DNA from: Tolypeutes matacus
Taxonomy: Eukaryota > Chordata > Mammalia > Cingulata > Chlamyphoridae
Reading direction: 5' to 3'
Assembly (NCBI GenBank): GCA_026826555.1
Contig: JAKSZT010054324.1
Location: 7,515,581 to 7,579,580 of the forward strand
Length of the DNA stretch: 64,000 bases
The position numbers were made by a program, and so were the translations under genes. This document shows, in pieces, positions 46,400-57,072 of this stretch. Positions within the stretch are counted from its first letter, which is position 1. The number at the start of each line of letters is the position of its first letter. The notes beneath the pieces are model-generated. The model had not been told where the DNA came from. It did not search any database and saw only the letters and a program-made list of their open reading frames with translations.

Positions 46400-46615
46400 G
46401 TGCCTGGGACATATCTTGGTGCTTGACTGGCATCTCAACAACTCTATAAAGTGGGATTAATCATCACTCGTCTATAAATGTGGACGCTAATGTTAATATG
46501 CTCATAATCATACAGCCATACTGAAACTCAAGGGTAGCTTCAGGATTCAAACTCAGATCTTCTTGATGCAGATTCTGTGTTCTTTCCACCCTGCCATACA
46601 GCTTCTCTTCCTTGG
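46400..46615 (-). mobile_element. MIR SINE relic
   Basis: TGGCATCTCAACAACTCTAT, GCTCATAATCATACAGCCAT and ATTCAAACTCAGATCTTCTT. Confidence 0.75.
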
Positions 46616-46984
46616 ACTTTGGCCAGAAGGAATGGACATTGCTTCCTGACCACCCATATGGCTAGGATTGCAGTGTTCTGATTCTGATTTGAATACTAAG
46701 CAATGTTGCTAGTTATTTTTAATCCAGTTATTTATGCTTAACCCAATTTAATAATAATTTAATCTGATTATTTTTTTAATCAATAAGTCTTAGAGTAAGA
46801 GAATTTGGCATCCCAGAGGGAACACTGACGAGTTTGGGTCATTCAAATTGTCATGCTGATAGGAGAGTAACTATTTTGTCCTTTCCTCTGTGTTTTAGAA
46901 CAGTAGCGGGTATTCTGTTGTCTTCATCTTGATCTAGCTCTTGGACAAACCCGAGCTAGTGAGCAAGTATTTTTGAGCTATAAT

Positions 46985-47185
46985 AAGAGGTGGCGTGTTG
47001 TAAAACAGAAACCACTGGCTTGATAGTCTCTGTTCAGTTACGGACTCTGTCACTTTCTAGCTATGTGATTGTGGGCAATTTACTTCAATGTTTTTAGCCT
47101 AAATTCTCAGCTCTGTAAAATGGGGATGATAAAGATGGTGGTGATTATGATACCACCTAACTCTCAGTTGCCTAAAATACTTTTG
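46985..47185 (+). mobile_element. MIR SINE relic
   Basis: ACTTTCTAGCTATGTGATTG, CAATTTACTTCAATGTTTTT and CTCTGTAAAATGGGGATGAT. Confidence 0.85.
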
Positions 47186-47296
47186 GGAATGAGACAGAGG
47201 TAAAAATTGCCTCACAGAATTAAAGATCAAAGAAGCCTGCAGTGTCCCTTACAGCAGGGAGTATATACCCTCATCTACATGTTCTGATTTTTTTGT

Positions 47297-47326
47297 GGGG
47301 AGTGGGGGGGTGGGGGGCATAGTGGG
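47297..47326 (+). other. G-quadruplex motif
   Basis: Four G runs (4, 7, 6 and 3 Gs) are separated by 3, 1 and 6 bases: GGGG AGT G7 T G6 CATAGT GGG. This meets the usual G3+N1-7 rule. Confidence 0.8.
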
Positions 47327-47949
47327 TGCTCTGGATTAAATGTTTGTGGAATGAATGAAATCTTTGAAAGCACTGAGTAGAGTTACTGTCAAGCAGTTAT
47401 GGCCTAAAATTAGTTTCCTGTTTAAACACAAGCTAAAAATTATTAGATAATCCTGCAGCTTTAGATCTAGTTTTAAGTCACTAGTTAGACTAGATACCTC
47501 AGAAGAACATAAGCCCTGGAGGAAGTAGATTTAGAATTCCTCTCTGTTTTCTGTACCCTATTTCTTTCTCTGTGGCTAAAAGTCAGGAGGTAAGACAAGC
47601 ACCGCTGACTGAATTCCTGCCTGGAAGCCTCACTTTTCCAGGACTGGCAGCCACAAAGCCAGGGTTAGAAACGCTGCAAATGAACTTTATGCAGTGAGCA
47701 GTTTGACTCAGCCTAGCCAAGCCAGCTGGAATGTACCTCTTAGGAGCTGAGTGGGAGAGTTCATTTGGGCAATCCTACTGTTTTTCAGCCTCTCAGCTGA
47801 AAGGGATGCCGATTTCTGGTGAAAACCTAGTATCTGAGCCAGCCCTTTACACATGGAATGACAGTGGGTTATAAACATCAGACAGGCAGGGGCTGGGCTG
47901 CATTTTGAGCTTGTGACCCAGAGGTGAAAATTCCGCCCTTCCCTTCGAA
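47327..47949. other. No gene or repeat recognised
   Basis: Moderate-GC unique-looking DNA leading into the candidate element at 47950. Confidence 0.4.
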
Positions 47950-48480
47950 TCATTCTTCCCCATGAGGTGGTGGTTTTGCATTGACCTGTAGCCCCTCTGC
48001 TGGTTTTCTATGCACAGCACTGCTGGAAATTATGGCTTCAAAATAAGTGCTCAGTTTCTTCCTGTGCGTGGACATTGATTTGTTTTTTAAGCTGGAATGC
48101 AAACGGAACCTGTGCCTGCTATCTGAATATCTCTAATTAGACTATTTGCGCAAATGTACCAATTGAATTTAATAGATTGAATCCAAGTCTGCAACTGTGT
48201 TGGAGGGGAAATGAGATTTCCCTGCCTTCCAAGTTATCTTCAGCACTTTGTCTGAATACAGACAGATTCCCCAAATTCAAGATACAATGGTAAGCAAGAT
48301 TTGGTGGGAGAGCCTGGAGGCACAATGTAATCATCACACAGGTAATTATCTCTGTCGTGAGAAAACTGAAGCAGTAAATGAAATGTTCGTCCACTTCACT
48401 TAGGAGGTCGTGTATGTTTCGGTGCCACGCCAGCCTGCTTCTCTGATTATATAGAGTGGAGACTGCCATTGGTGCCTTCC
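47950..48480. promoter_or_regulatory. Candidate conserved non-coding element with C/EBP-like palindrome
   Basis: Repeat-free stretch. CTAATTAG at 48133-48140 is a self-complementary homeodomain site. Four bases on, ATTTGCGCAAAT at 48144-48155 is a perfect 12-base palindrome of C/EBP/PAR-bZIP type. GGTAATTATC (about 48340) and CAATTGAATTTAATAG add more AT-rich homeodomain sites. No reading frame suggests an exon. Enhancer function is inference. Confidence 0.4.
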
Positions 48481-48842
48481 TTTTCTTTGTTCCTTTTCTC
48501 TTTACATTCTGCTGAGCTTTGTTTTACTCCAGCTTCTCTGAGTTCTACCAATTAAGCCCAAAATTGGCAGTTAAAACAAAATACAAAAGAAAGGAAAGGG
48601 TGGTGAGAAAGTGGACTAAGGCATGGAGGCCAAGTTGAAAATTGCTCCTTTCTTCCCACATCATTCCTCTCCTAGTAGCTGTATTGAGCAAAGGAGAGAC
48701 TGAGTTCTGCGTGACAGCGAACCAGTAGCTCACCGGATTTGAATCCCTGGGTAGCCTTGACTAAAACTATGTTGGGGGCAAAGTTTTTTATTTGAGCCTA
48801 GCCTCTCCCCTCTTACCTGGCTCCTCCACATGGACAATATTG

Positions 48843-49065
48843 GATAAGGGCTTTACTATATGCCAGCCACTGTTCTAAGTGCTTTATCTGGATGATCTCA
48901 TGACTATCTTATAAAAACCCTACAAAAGAAATTAATATCACTTCCATTTGCAGATGAATACACTGTAGCAACAGGGAAGTGTAGTACTTGAGTGAAGGTC
49001 ACACAGTTACAAAGAAGTGGGAATACAATTTGAACCCAAGCAATCTGACTCAAGAGCATTCCTTG
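48843..49065 (-). mobile_element. MIR SINE, near full length
   Basis: GGGCTTTACTATATGCCAGC, CACTGTTCTAAGTGCTTTAT, GGTCACACAGTTACAAAGAA and ATTTGAACCCAAGCAATCTG. Confidence 0.92.
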
Positions 49066-49254
49066 AATTGTTTTCTAATGATAAAAGTTTACTCTAGAAA
49101 CCTGGAAATTTTGAAGAAGCATACAAAAGAAAATAAAATTTTATTGATAGTTTTATTGAAACTATCTCTACTGTTTCAATAAAAGCACAGTTATAACATT
49201 TTGATGCATTTCCTCCTATTATTTTATATAATATAGTTTAAAATATATATTATA

Positions 49255-49620
49255 TTGTACACCAATTCTTATAGCAGCATTATTCACAATAGCCAAAAGC
49301 TGGACACAACTCAAGTGTCCATCCACACATGAATGGATAAAAAAAATATAGTACATAAACACATCGGAATATTATTCAGCAATGAGAAAAAATGACATTA
49401 TGAGACATGTTGCAACACGGAAGAACCTTGAGAACATTGTGCTCAATGAAATAAGCAAGGCACATAAGGACAAAATTGTATGATATGACTTATAAAAGAT
49501 GACTAAAAATAGCAAATTCACAGAGATAGAACATTAGAGATTACCAGAGGAGGGGGAAAAGGGACTGTTTGAAAGAATAAAAATTGAAGTAAAAAAAAAA
49601 ATAATATTGAAACCATATCT
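49255..49620 (+). mobile_element. L1 3' end, sense
   Basis: GCATTATTCACAATAGCCAA, GTGTCCATCCACACATGAAT, GAATATTATTCAGCAATGAG, ATGAAATAAGCAAGGCACAT and TTACCAGAGGAGGGGGAAAA are the classic L1 C-terminus and 3' UTR blocks. The tail is a run of A (about 49593-49603). It is 5'-truncated and frame-broken. Confidence 0.88.
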
Positions 49621-50429
49621 TAGATACAGAATCTTGTCCTTTTTTAGTCAACATTAGAAGTGAATATTTTCCCATGCCATATAAGTTCTTTCTTTGACTA
49701 GTCCATGGTGTAATTTGCCATTCTAATATTGCTAGGCACATAGGATATTTCTGTTATTTATATTTTAATGGGTAATAAAGGTCCATTTTGTTTAAGGGCA
49801 AGAAGATGAATCTTATTAAGGTGGAAAGGCAGGAAGGGGTGGCATTTTGGGGGTGAGGAAGACCTTGATTCAGATTTATTTTCCTTTTCAGATTGTTGTT
49901 TTCACTTTTTATTTATATAATTCTCTAAGGCATCTACTCCTCTAGCCTTGTTTCCTTTAACATCTGTACTTACAGATAAGTCTAATTCTGCCTTAATACT
50001 GGCTATGACAGAGTCAGTAATGTGAATCTTATTCAAGAGATGCAGTGGGACTTCTTTTTGTGGCATATTGCCTGGGTTTTCTGGAAAATCTTTAGTATTT
50101 CACCGTCTCCAGTTAAATCATATTATATACCCCAGGAAGCTCCTTGTTTTCAACACAATCATACAGCTGTTTTTTTATTCCTTTTTTGTGGCCAAGGGGA
50201 ATAAATAGCCAGGCCGTACATGGTTCCGGTCATCGAGGAGCTACAGGGTTAGCCAAGGATGACTATGAAGAGAAACCATGTAAACATGAATGCTAAGTGC
50301 TGTGATCCATATGGCTATAAAGGATTATGGGAACAGAGGTTAAGAAGCATGTTTCCTAGGGTAGAAAGAAAGGGAGGTATCAGCCAAAGCTATTGATAAG
50401 TGAGATGCTTTTTAAGCTCAGCCTGGATG
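49621..50429. other. No gene or repeat recognised
   Basis: Unique-looking sequence. Confidence 0.4.
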
Positions 50430-50740
50430 GATGCTTATGAAATATAGAGGGAGATGAGGTGGGAGAAGGGCATGCCTTGAAGAGGCAGCATTATACATAA
50501 AGGCGCAGAGGTGGGGCTGTTCAGGAAACCTTGTGATGCAGGATAGGTCAGTCAAGAAGCGAAGGTAGATGGCGGTTGAAGATGATGTTAAAGAGATACA
50601 CAGGGATGAGATGATGGAGAATTTTAGGTGCTCACTTTAGGTTTGCGGCGTTATTCTATAGACACTAGTGCATGAATGAGGCATTTGAGTTAAAGGAAGA
50701 ACGTGACCATGTCACCTCAAGAATCTTACTCATTCCTTCT
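50430..50740 (-). mobile_element. L2 LINE relic
   Basis: GGGAGAAGGGCATGCCTTGA, ATAAAGGCGCAGAGGTGGGG and ATTTGAGTTAAAGGAAGAAC with GTGACCATGTCACCTC. Confidence 0.6.
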
Positions 50741-50934
50741 GTCATGTCCTCCTTTGAAACTTGGTTGTCTTAAGTGCCCTACCTTCTAAAAAGTCATCAG
50801 TTGCCTTTCAATATCTGAATATGAAGTCTCTCAACTATTAGTGTCTAGTGGAACCATTTAGGACACATGCAGTTAACCCATTTGTGGCCTACAACATTGT
50901 AGGATCCTGCTTCATTTCTGCTTTTAGTAGGGAT

Positions 50935-51135
50935 TACTCAGGGTTAGTTGGTCAACTACTGTAACAAGCAACACCCAGATCTCAGTCCCATGAGCATTTT
51001 CTCCCTCCCATTATAGTCTTCTGTGGACCAGGACAGGTGTGTGGGTGGGGGATGGTTGTGCTCTGTGCAGCCATTCATGATCTCAGGATCCCATGGGCTT
51101 CCCAGTCCTCTCCTGGACCCTCTGTATCCAGCTGG
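50935..51135 (-). mobile_element. MaLR/MER-type LTR relic, left part
   Basis: GGGTTAGTTGGTCAACTACT and GTAACAAGCAACACCCAGATCT followed by TCAGTCCCATGAG resemble the antisense end of an old LTR. It is split by the L1 at 51152, and the rest lies from 52678. The family assignment is loose. Confidence 0.5.
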
Positions 51136-51151
51136 CAAATGAGGGAATTTT
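51136..51151. repeat. Target-site duplication, left copy (L1)
   Basis: CAAATGAGGGAATTTT, 16 bases, repeated without a mismatch at 52662-52677. Confidence 0.95.
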
Positions 51152-52661
51152 TTTTTAACAAATCAGTTTTATTGATACATATTAATAAAGCCTAAATCCA
51201 CCCAAAGTGTATAATAAATGGTATTTGGTACAATCACAGAGTTGTGCATTCATCACCTCAGTCATTTTTTTTTGTACTATATATATATATATATTTTTTA
51301 ATATTTTAAAAGATGCTTAGATTACATAAAGGTTACACAAAAATTACAGGGATTCCCATGTTCCCCACCTCCCACACCTCCCACAACCTCCCACATAAAC
51401 ATCTTTCATTAGTGTGGCACATCACCTGCAATGGATATACACATCCTGGGGCTTTGCCACTAAGCATGGACCATAGTTCACATTGTAGACCACACTCTCT
51501 CCCACACAGTTCTGCATGTTATATGCTGATGTAAAATGGCCTATATCTGTCGTTGCAATGTCACTCAGGATAATTCCCAAGTCCTGAAAAAGCCCCTGTA
51601 TTACAACTGCTTTTCCCTCTCTCTGCCCCGAAGCATCCAGTGGCCACTGGCTCCACATCAATGTTGTAATTTCTTCCATTGCTTAAATCACAATATGTCT
51701 ACAACAGAATACCAGTAAGTCCACTCTAGCCCATAGCTCTTCCCCAACTCCTGAGGAGTCTGGGATGGTGATGTCCACTCCACCTCCACGTGAGAGGGGG
51801 CTTATATCCCATGAATAAGATGGATGGGATTATCCTGCCTGCAGCTGCAGACTCTCTCCATTCCCTGGGATGGTCGTTGTCCATCATCATCCCCTTGCCA
51901 GGTGACTTGGGTGAGTCCATTGAGCTGTAGAGTAGGAGTTGCAGCTCCACTGAGATTCCAGGCACAGCTGGCACATGGGCAGGCCAAAGGCTCCAGTCTC
52001 TGAAAGCACATCTACAAACTCCAGCACCATATACAGGTTTGAATAGAAGAGACTGATGGACCATGTGCAGGGAGGACTTATTTGAGCCCAACTCTGTCAC
52101 TATCAGGGGCACAGATTCCAAAGTATAGCCCACTGATAAGGCATCAATCTCTGGAGCTATCCCCTCTTATATAGGACCTGGGTATCTCCAGAGCCCTCAG
52201 GAGCCCCTCTGTTTGGGGTGATATCCACTTTGGTGTTCTATGAGATCCTACTGAGGTGTGCGTAAGTGTTACCTCTGGGATGACCTCCCGACTCTCTTTG
52301 AAGTCTCTTAGCCATATGAACTCATTTGTCTTTACCTTTTCCCCCTTTTATTCAAGGTCTTTTTTCCAGTCATATTGCCAGTTGGCACTTGGTATTAATC
52401 CCTTGTTGCCAGGGAGGCTCATCCCTGGGAGTCATGTCCCACGCTGCGGGGAAGATAATGCATTCATATGCTGAGTTTGGCTTAGAGAGAGGCCACATTT
52501 GAGCAACAAGGAGGCTCACAGGTGGCAATCCTTAGGCACCACTCAGTCATTTTTAAAGCATCTACATTATTCTAATAATAACAAAAACAAGCAAACAAAA
52601 CTCAACCCCTCTCACTCTATGCTTCCCCTATCATGCATAGCCTTCTCTCTAGTATATTTGT
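51152..52661 (-). mobile_element. 5'-truncated xenarthran L1, long 3' UTR only
   Basis: A 1.5 kb antisense insertion with a T run at its left end (poly(A) of the element) and a perfect 16 bp TSD. Blocks include ACATGTTCCCCACC-like TTCCCATGTTCCCCACC, the CCACACCTCCCACAACC run, GCATCCAGTGGCCACTGGCT, GGGAGGCTCATCCCTGGGAG and GCTGAGTTTGGCTTAGAGAG. The whole insert appears to be 3' UTR. Its open frames (for example 51726-52133, minus) are therefore chance. Confidence 0.92.
51277..51294. repeat. (TA)n tract
   Basis: Short TA repeat inside the L1 3' UTR. The sense copy at 16371 has a TA tract in the matching place. Confidence 0.9.
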
Positions 52662-52677
52662 CAAATGAGGGAATTTT
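52662..52677. repeat. Target-site duplication, right copy (L1)
   Basis: Exact 16 bp duplicate of 51136-51151. Confidence 0.95.
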
Positions 52678-52850
52678 GAGTGTGGGGACATGTGCAGGAA
52701 GATTTATGGGCCATGCCTGGAGGTGGCCCACATCACTCATTTACTTCTTGCCAATGACTTTTCACATTTTCCTGGCCAGAACTCAGTCACAGGGCCCTAC
52801 CTAACCCAGGGAAGGCTGAGAATGTGGATTGGGTAGATGGCCTGGCAAGA
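52678..52850 (-). mobile_element. MaLR/MER-type LTR relic, right part
   Basis: It resumes after the L1. GAGGTGGCCCACATCACTCA and CCAGAACTCAGTCACAGGGC are the matching landmarks of the element begun at 50935. A 30 bp segment inside it is shared with 54847. Confidence 0.5.
52735..52764. repeat. 30 bp exact repeat, copy 1
   Basis: ACTCATTTACTTCTTGCCAA followed by TGACTTTTCA is identical to 54847-54876. Flanks differ on both sides. Confidence 0.9.
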
Positions 52851-53749
52851 AAAGGAAATGGGGTTTGGTAGACACACACAGCCACCATGTCCATGCTATT
52901 AGGACTATAGTTTTGGCAGACACTCACTTTTATGGGAGGATCATCAAAACTGAGAGTTAGGCTTTCTGGTTTGGGGACATTCCGTCCATGCAACTAGTTA
53001 ATCACTCATGAAATTCTAATCATTCAATTTGGGCTTATAATCTGGTTTACATATCCATATTTTCTATTTCTTCTCCTTATGTAGAATTTATTTTTTATCT
53101 TTGTCCCATTTGGTAAAGCTCATATAGAGTAAAAGTGTTTATCCCTTCTCTTTACACTTTGATGTGGAAGTAATGACTGGGAGTTAACCTTCAGATTGTA
53201 CATGCAAAATTGAAAATTCTATCAAAATAGTTTTCTTTATTAATTTAGTGGCATCTTAAATAGAAGGTAAATCAGAAGACTATGAAAGATTGAAAAACAG
53301 TAAAGCAGTGAACCAACTACTTTTATAATAAAAGAAACTGCTAAAAATTATTTTCAGTTTGATATTATTTATCTCTATAAATGTGTCTCTATTGTGCCAT
53401 AATCTCCATAAATAATATTTGCTGTTTTCACCTTGTCCCCCACCAAACCAATCTGTCTGTCATATAAGTCATATATTTTGTTTCATTCTGTCACTTCCAC
53501 ACCTGCTTTATTTAATTCTATGCAATCAAGAATATGTTTATGGAGAACATAATTAGCACTGCCAACAGACCAGCATTGAAATTGTATCTCTGTGTGTCTG
53601 TGTGGAAGAAGAGATGTTCCTAGGTAAGGAAATAAATTTTAGTTCCAAGTTACAAAGGATCTATTGTAAACACAAAGGATAGAAGTTGTTAAAATATAAA
53701 ATATATTTTAGGAATAACATTTGACAATTAATAATCAGGTCTTTTTTGT
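52851..53749. other. No gene or repeat recognised
   Basis: AT-rich unique-looking sequence. Confidence 0.4.
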
Positions 53750-54100
53750 GTCTCTTCACGCCTCCCATCAGTCTAGGATAATCAGAGTGAAAGATGAGGC
53801 ATTGGACAGGCCCTTTGCCACTGGGATGACCTCCCCAATAGAAAATCAGGTCATCCTTCATAGTGCAGCTCAAATGACTCTGCCCCAAGGAGTGCTTTCT
53901 TGACCAAGCCTAGGCTAGGAGCTTCTGCAGTCTGCTTCCTTAGTATTTGTATTGCCTGTCTAATAGCAACTGTACTTCATTGTAACATAGTACCCTTAAA
54001 ATTGCCTATCGTAAATTATCTCTTGTAATCTTGGTACCTAGCACTATTCCTGGCACTTTATAGACACTTCGGGTGGATGAATGAATGAATGAATGAATGG
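53750..54100 (+). mobile_element. L2 LINE 3' end with (GAAT)n tail
   Basis: CATAGTGCAGCTCAAATGAC, TGCTTTCTTGACCAAGCC, TATTTGTATTGCCTGTCTAA, GTACCTAGCACTATTCCTGG and then a GAAT tail (54077-54099). The same kind of tail ends the L2 at 13490. Confidence 0.88.
54077..54099. repeat. (GAAT)n microsatellite
   Basis: Five to six tetranucleotide units forming the terminus of the L2. Confidence 0.95.
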
Positions 54101-54114
54101 TGTAAATAGGAAAG

Positions 54115-54345
54115 CCTTCAGAGAAACAGGCACACCCGGATTTCTACACCCTGGCTTTGCTGGTTCCTAACTCTATAAATGTGGGTAATTTATTTAATCC
54201 TGCCATAACCCAATTGCCAGAGCTGCAGAATAAAGAGGGTAAGTTCTACTTGAAGAGTTGTTCTGAGGATTAAACTAAACATCGTACATGCAGGCCTTAG
54301 GGGAATTCCTAGCATATGGATGAAAATTAAGTGTTAGTTCTATAG
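54115..54345 (+). mobile_element. MIR SINE relic
   Basis: AAACAGGCACACCCGGATTT, GTGGGTAATTTATTTAATCC and AGTTGTTCTGAGGATTAAAC. Confidence 0.8.
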
Positions 54346-54560
54346 TCTATAGGGAACATTGGAGGATTTGGAGGAGGGAAGTGACAAAGAGAAAGTTGTG
54401 CCTTCTGAGAGATGAATCTGGTGGCCTGACGCAGAAGAAATAAGAAAGGGAGTGGCAAAACTGCTGCAGTATGAGATGATGAGATTTGAACTATAGTCTT
54501 GATTGGAGTATAGTTATAGTTGCAGATGTCATCCCCAGATGGGTGGTTCACTTTCTTGAG
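54345..54560 (-). mobile_element. L2 LINE relic
   Basis: GGAACATTGGAGGATTTGGA and GGGAAGTGACAAAGAG with TCTGGTGGCCTGACGCAGAA. The match is short and diverged. Confidence 0.5.
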
Positions 54561-55289
54561 CTATTTATACAACCTATGAATTTATACAACTACAACCTCT
54601 GAGTGAGCCCACTTACTGAGCTGATGGCCATCTTACTTACAGGTGCTGGCTTGGCTTAGTCAGGCTTATAACCAAATAAGGAACAGTGACTCATTTAGAC
54701 CCCTTAAAAGGGGGGTTTATTTTAAAGGTATCCTGCAATCGACTGTAATTGAAACAGGAAAGCTGTGGGGAACCAAGACAGTATGCTCTCCCTCTTGACT
54801 CTCACCATTTCATTATCATGGTGTATCTGCTTCTCTCTGCATGTTTACTCATTTACTTCTTGCCAATGACTTTTCAAACTCCTCTAGTCCAAACCCCACA
54901 GTGTAGCTTTTTGTTTGCCTCAGTTACCACCACTCCATTTAGAGTGTGCTTTGTGATAGACCAGCTCATGGGTCCTCAGCCTGACTGGTAATAAGCATCC
55001 TTTGGGCCAAAGACAAAGAAGGCCACTAGGATAAACTAGAAAGGTGTATTAGGCATTGTAGATAAATAGCATGACTGACGTGTCCAAGACAGAGAAGTTG
55101 AGAGGGCCACACAACTTCACTGCACTACTGGAAACTGGGTCTATCTGTTGGTATCAACATGGGCTTGGGGTGATGGCAAGGGCCCAATGGCTCAAGCAAG
55201 AAACAAAAAAATATGGCTTCAAGAACATCTGAAAGATGAAGTAAATAGAGGGCATAAGACAGACTGCCCAAAGAAAAATACGTTCAGTA
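54561..55289. other. No gene recognised
   Basis: A repeat of unknown family may occupy about 54640-54980; it contains the second 30 bp exact repeat copy. No gene is seen. Confidence 0.4.
54847..54876. repeat. 30 bp exact repeat, copy 2
   Basis: Identical to 52735-52764, 2.1 kb away and in the same orientation. Confidence 0.9.
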
Positions 55290-55483
55290 ATTCAAGAAGT
55301 AATTATTGGTGCCTTCTATGTGCCAAGCATTATAATAGGTTATGAAGATACAGTGGTGAACAAGACATAGTCCCTGCCCTTATGGAGTTTACACCCTAGT
55401 GGGGGAGAAGCAATAAAATGGAGAGCAAATAAAAACGTGATATAATATCAAGTGGAGATAAGCCTTATGAAAACAGATATAGT
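55290..55483 (-). mobile_element. L2 LINE 3' end, part 1 (interrupted)
   Basis: TTCTATGTGCCAAGCATTAT, ACAGTGGTGAACAAGACATA and GCCCTTATGGAGTTTACACC form a well-kept antisense L2 3' end. It stops at the LTR and picks up at 56105. Confidence 0.88.
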
Positions 55484-56104
55484 AGAATAAGGGGTCAGCA
55501 GAGATGTGTGGAACACCAATCCCATTTACTCTTCCACACAGAAGGACACAAAGATAGACTATATTTCTCAACCTCCCTTGTAGTTCACTGAGTATTTGAG
55601 TTCTGGCCAGTGGCATTTGGGAAGAAGTGATAGCCATTGTTATAGGCCTGGCCCATATATAATTCCCACTTGTGATCCTCCATGCTCTTTTCCATTTTGG
55701 CTGACTGGGATGGAAACAACTCCCGTGGCAGTAGTACCCTGTGTTAAAAAATAGTGGAACCACAGGATGGGATCCCTGAATCACTGAATGGAGGAAAGCT
55801 GCCCCACAAAGGAATGTCTACATTCAATGGCTATGAGTAAGAAATAAACTTTGTGTTAAACCAGTGGTTCTCAAAGTGGGGTCCCTGGGCCAGCTGCAGC
55901 AGCATCACCTGGGAACTTGTTAGAAATGGAGATTATTGGATCCCACCCCAGACCTACTGAATCAGAAACTTGGAGGGGTGGGGCCCAGTAATCTGGGTTT
56001 TAGCAAGCCCTCCAGATGATTCTGATATACACTAAAGTTTAGAACTGTTTGAACCACTGAGATTCTGGCATTCATCTATTACATCAACAACATTAACTAA
56101 TACA
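55484..56104 (+). mobile_element. Solo LTR, MaLR/MLT1-like, itself interrupted
   Basis: GAGTTCTGGCCAGTGGCATT, GAAGAAGTGATAGCCATTGT, AGGCCTGGCCCATATATAAT, CTGAATCACTGAATGGAGGA and GAGTAAGAAATAAACTTTGT run in order to 55861. After the MER5 insert the terminus continues as TGAGATTCTGGCATTC and TTAACTAATACA. Without the insert the LTR is about 420 bp. Confidence 0.75.
55862..56059 (-). mobile_element. MER5A-like hAT MITE
   Basis: The terminal inverted repeats read CAGTGGTTCTCAAAGTGGGG at the left and AGAACTGTTTGAACCACTG at the right. Between them lie GCAGCATCACCTGGGAACTT, ACCCCAGACCTACTGAATCA and CCTCCAGATGATTCTGATA. At 198 bp it is close to full size. The transposase is not encoded. Confidence 0.93.
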
Positions 56105-56410
56105 AAGGGCAATTTGAATTGTGGGAGTGGGCTTGGCAATTGGAAATGGAATGGTCATGGAAGGCCATTCTGAGGACATGAATTTTAATTAAGTGAGGGA
56201 GGAAACCACACAAAGATGTGGGAAAAGGTCATTTTAAGCACTGGGAGGCAATTGCAATGGACCTGAGGAGGGAATAATCTGAGGTATGTGTTAGGATGGT
56301 ATATAGTCTAGTGTGGTAGAGTTGAATGATTTTCAGGGATTTCAGAGAGGAAGACAGAGGCCAGATCACATAGAATCTAAGAGGCCATGAGTAGTACTTT
56401 AGATGCCCTT
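56105..56410 (-). mobile_element. L2 LINE relic, part 2
   Basis: GGGCAATTTGAATTGTGGGA, AAGGCCATTCTGAGGACATG and GCACTGGGAGGCAATTGCAA continue the L2 interrupted at 55483. Confidence 0.7.
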
Positions 56411-56419
56411 CTAAGTGTA

Positions 56420-56880
56420 CTCTGATTCATTTATTCAACTTTTTAAAATGTTTTTTTTAGTGCCCTGGTGCTCTGTATTGAGGATGAGGAGATGCACAGG
56501 AACCTGGTCCCATCAAAGCATTCACACCAGTGAGAGAGGAGACCTGTAAAGATCTACTGTGATAGAGGTATGCACATACAGAGCACCTAGGAGGATCACA
56601 AGAGATGGTGCCTATCAAGGAAGGCTTCCTGGAGGAGGTAGTGCTGTGCTCAATTTGAAAGAAGAAATAGAAATTTATCAGGTGAAGAGCAGAGGGAAGG
56701 ACATTTTAGGTAGATTGCGGGGCACCAAAGCAGAGAGGCATGAGAGTGTAACTTCTGTGAAAAAGCCCAAGGTGGCCCAGGATGGCTGAAGGCCCAAGAG
56801 TGAGGTGGATGGGGAGACATTAAGCTAAAGAGATAAGCAGGGGCCTGGACACAGAGAACCTGGCGAGAAAGAGACACTGA
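56420..56880 (-). mobile_element. L2 LINE relic
   Basis: It starts again with an L2 3' tip (ATTCATTTATTCAACTTT, then TAGTGCCCTGGTGCTCTGTA), so it is a second L2. CAAGGAAGGCTTCCTGGAGG and GCTCAATTTGAAAGAAG are the next landmarks. Confidence 0.75.
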
Positions 56881-56890
56881 TCTCTTGGGG

Positions 56891-57072
56891 CAGTTCTTAA
56901 CCTTGACTACTCTGGAGAATCACTCAGCAGCTTTCAAAAAAGCGCCAATGTGGAGCCTGAATTCCACCCTCACAGATTCTGGTTTAATTGGTCTGGCTTG
57001 CGGCCAGGTCATTGGCATTTTTTAAATTTCCCCAGGTAATTCCTGTGTGCAGCCAGGGTTGAGAAGTATTGT
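56891..57072 (+). mobile_element. MER5-type hAT MITE
   Basis: The left end CAGTTCTTAACCTTGACTAC, the middle GGAGAATCACTCAGCAGCTT, GCATTTTTTAAATTTCCCCA and the right end CAGCCAGGGTTGAGAAGTAT form a diverged MER5-like element, opposite in orientation to the one at 55862. Confidence 0.75.

Noticed and set aside
51726..52133. 135-residue minus-strand frame
   Set aside because: It lies wholly in the L1 3' UTR, which is not coding.
55389..55784. 131-residue minus-strand frame
   Set aside because: It crosses the boundary of an L2 relic and an LTR.
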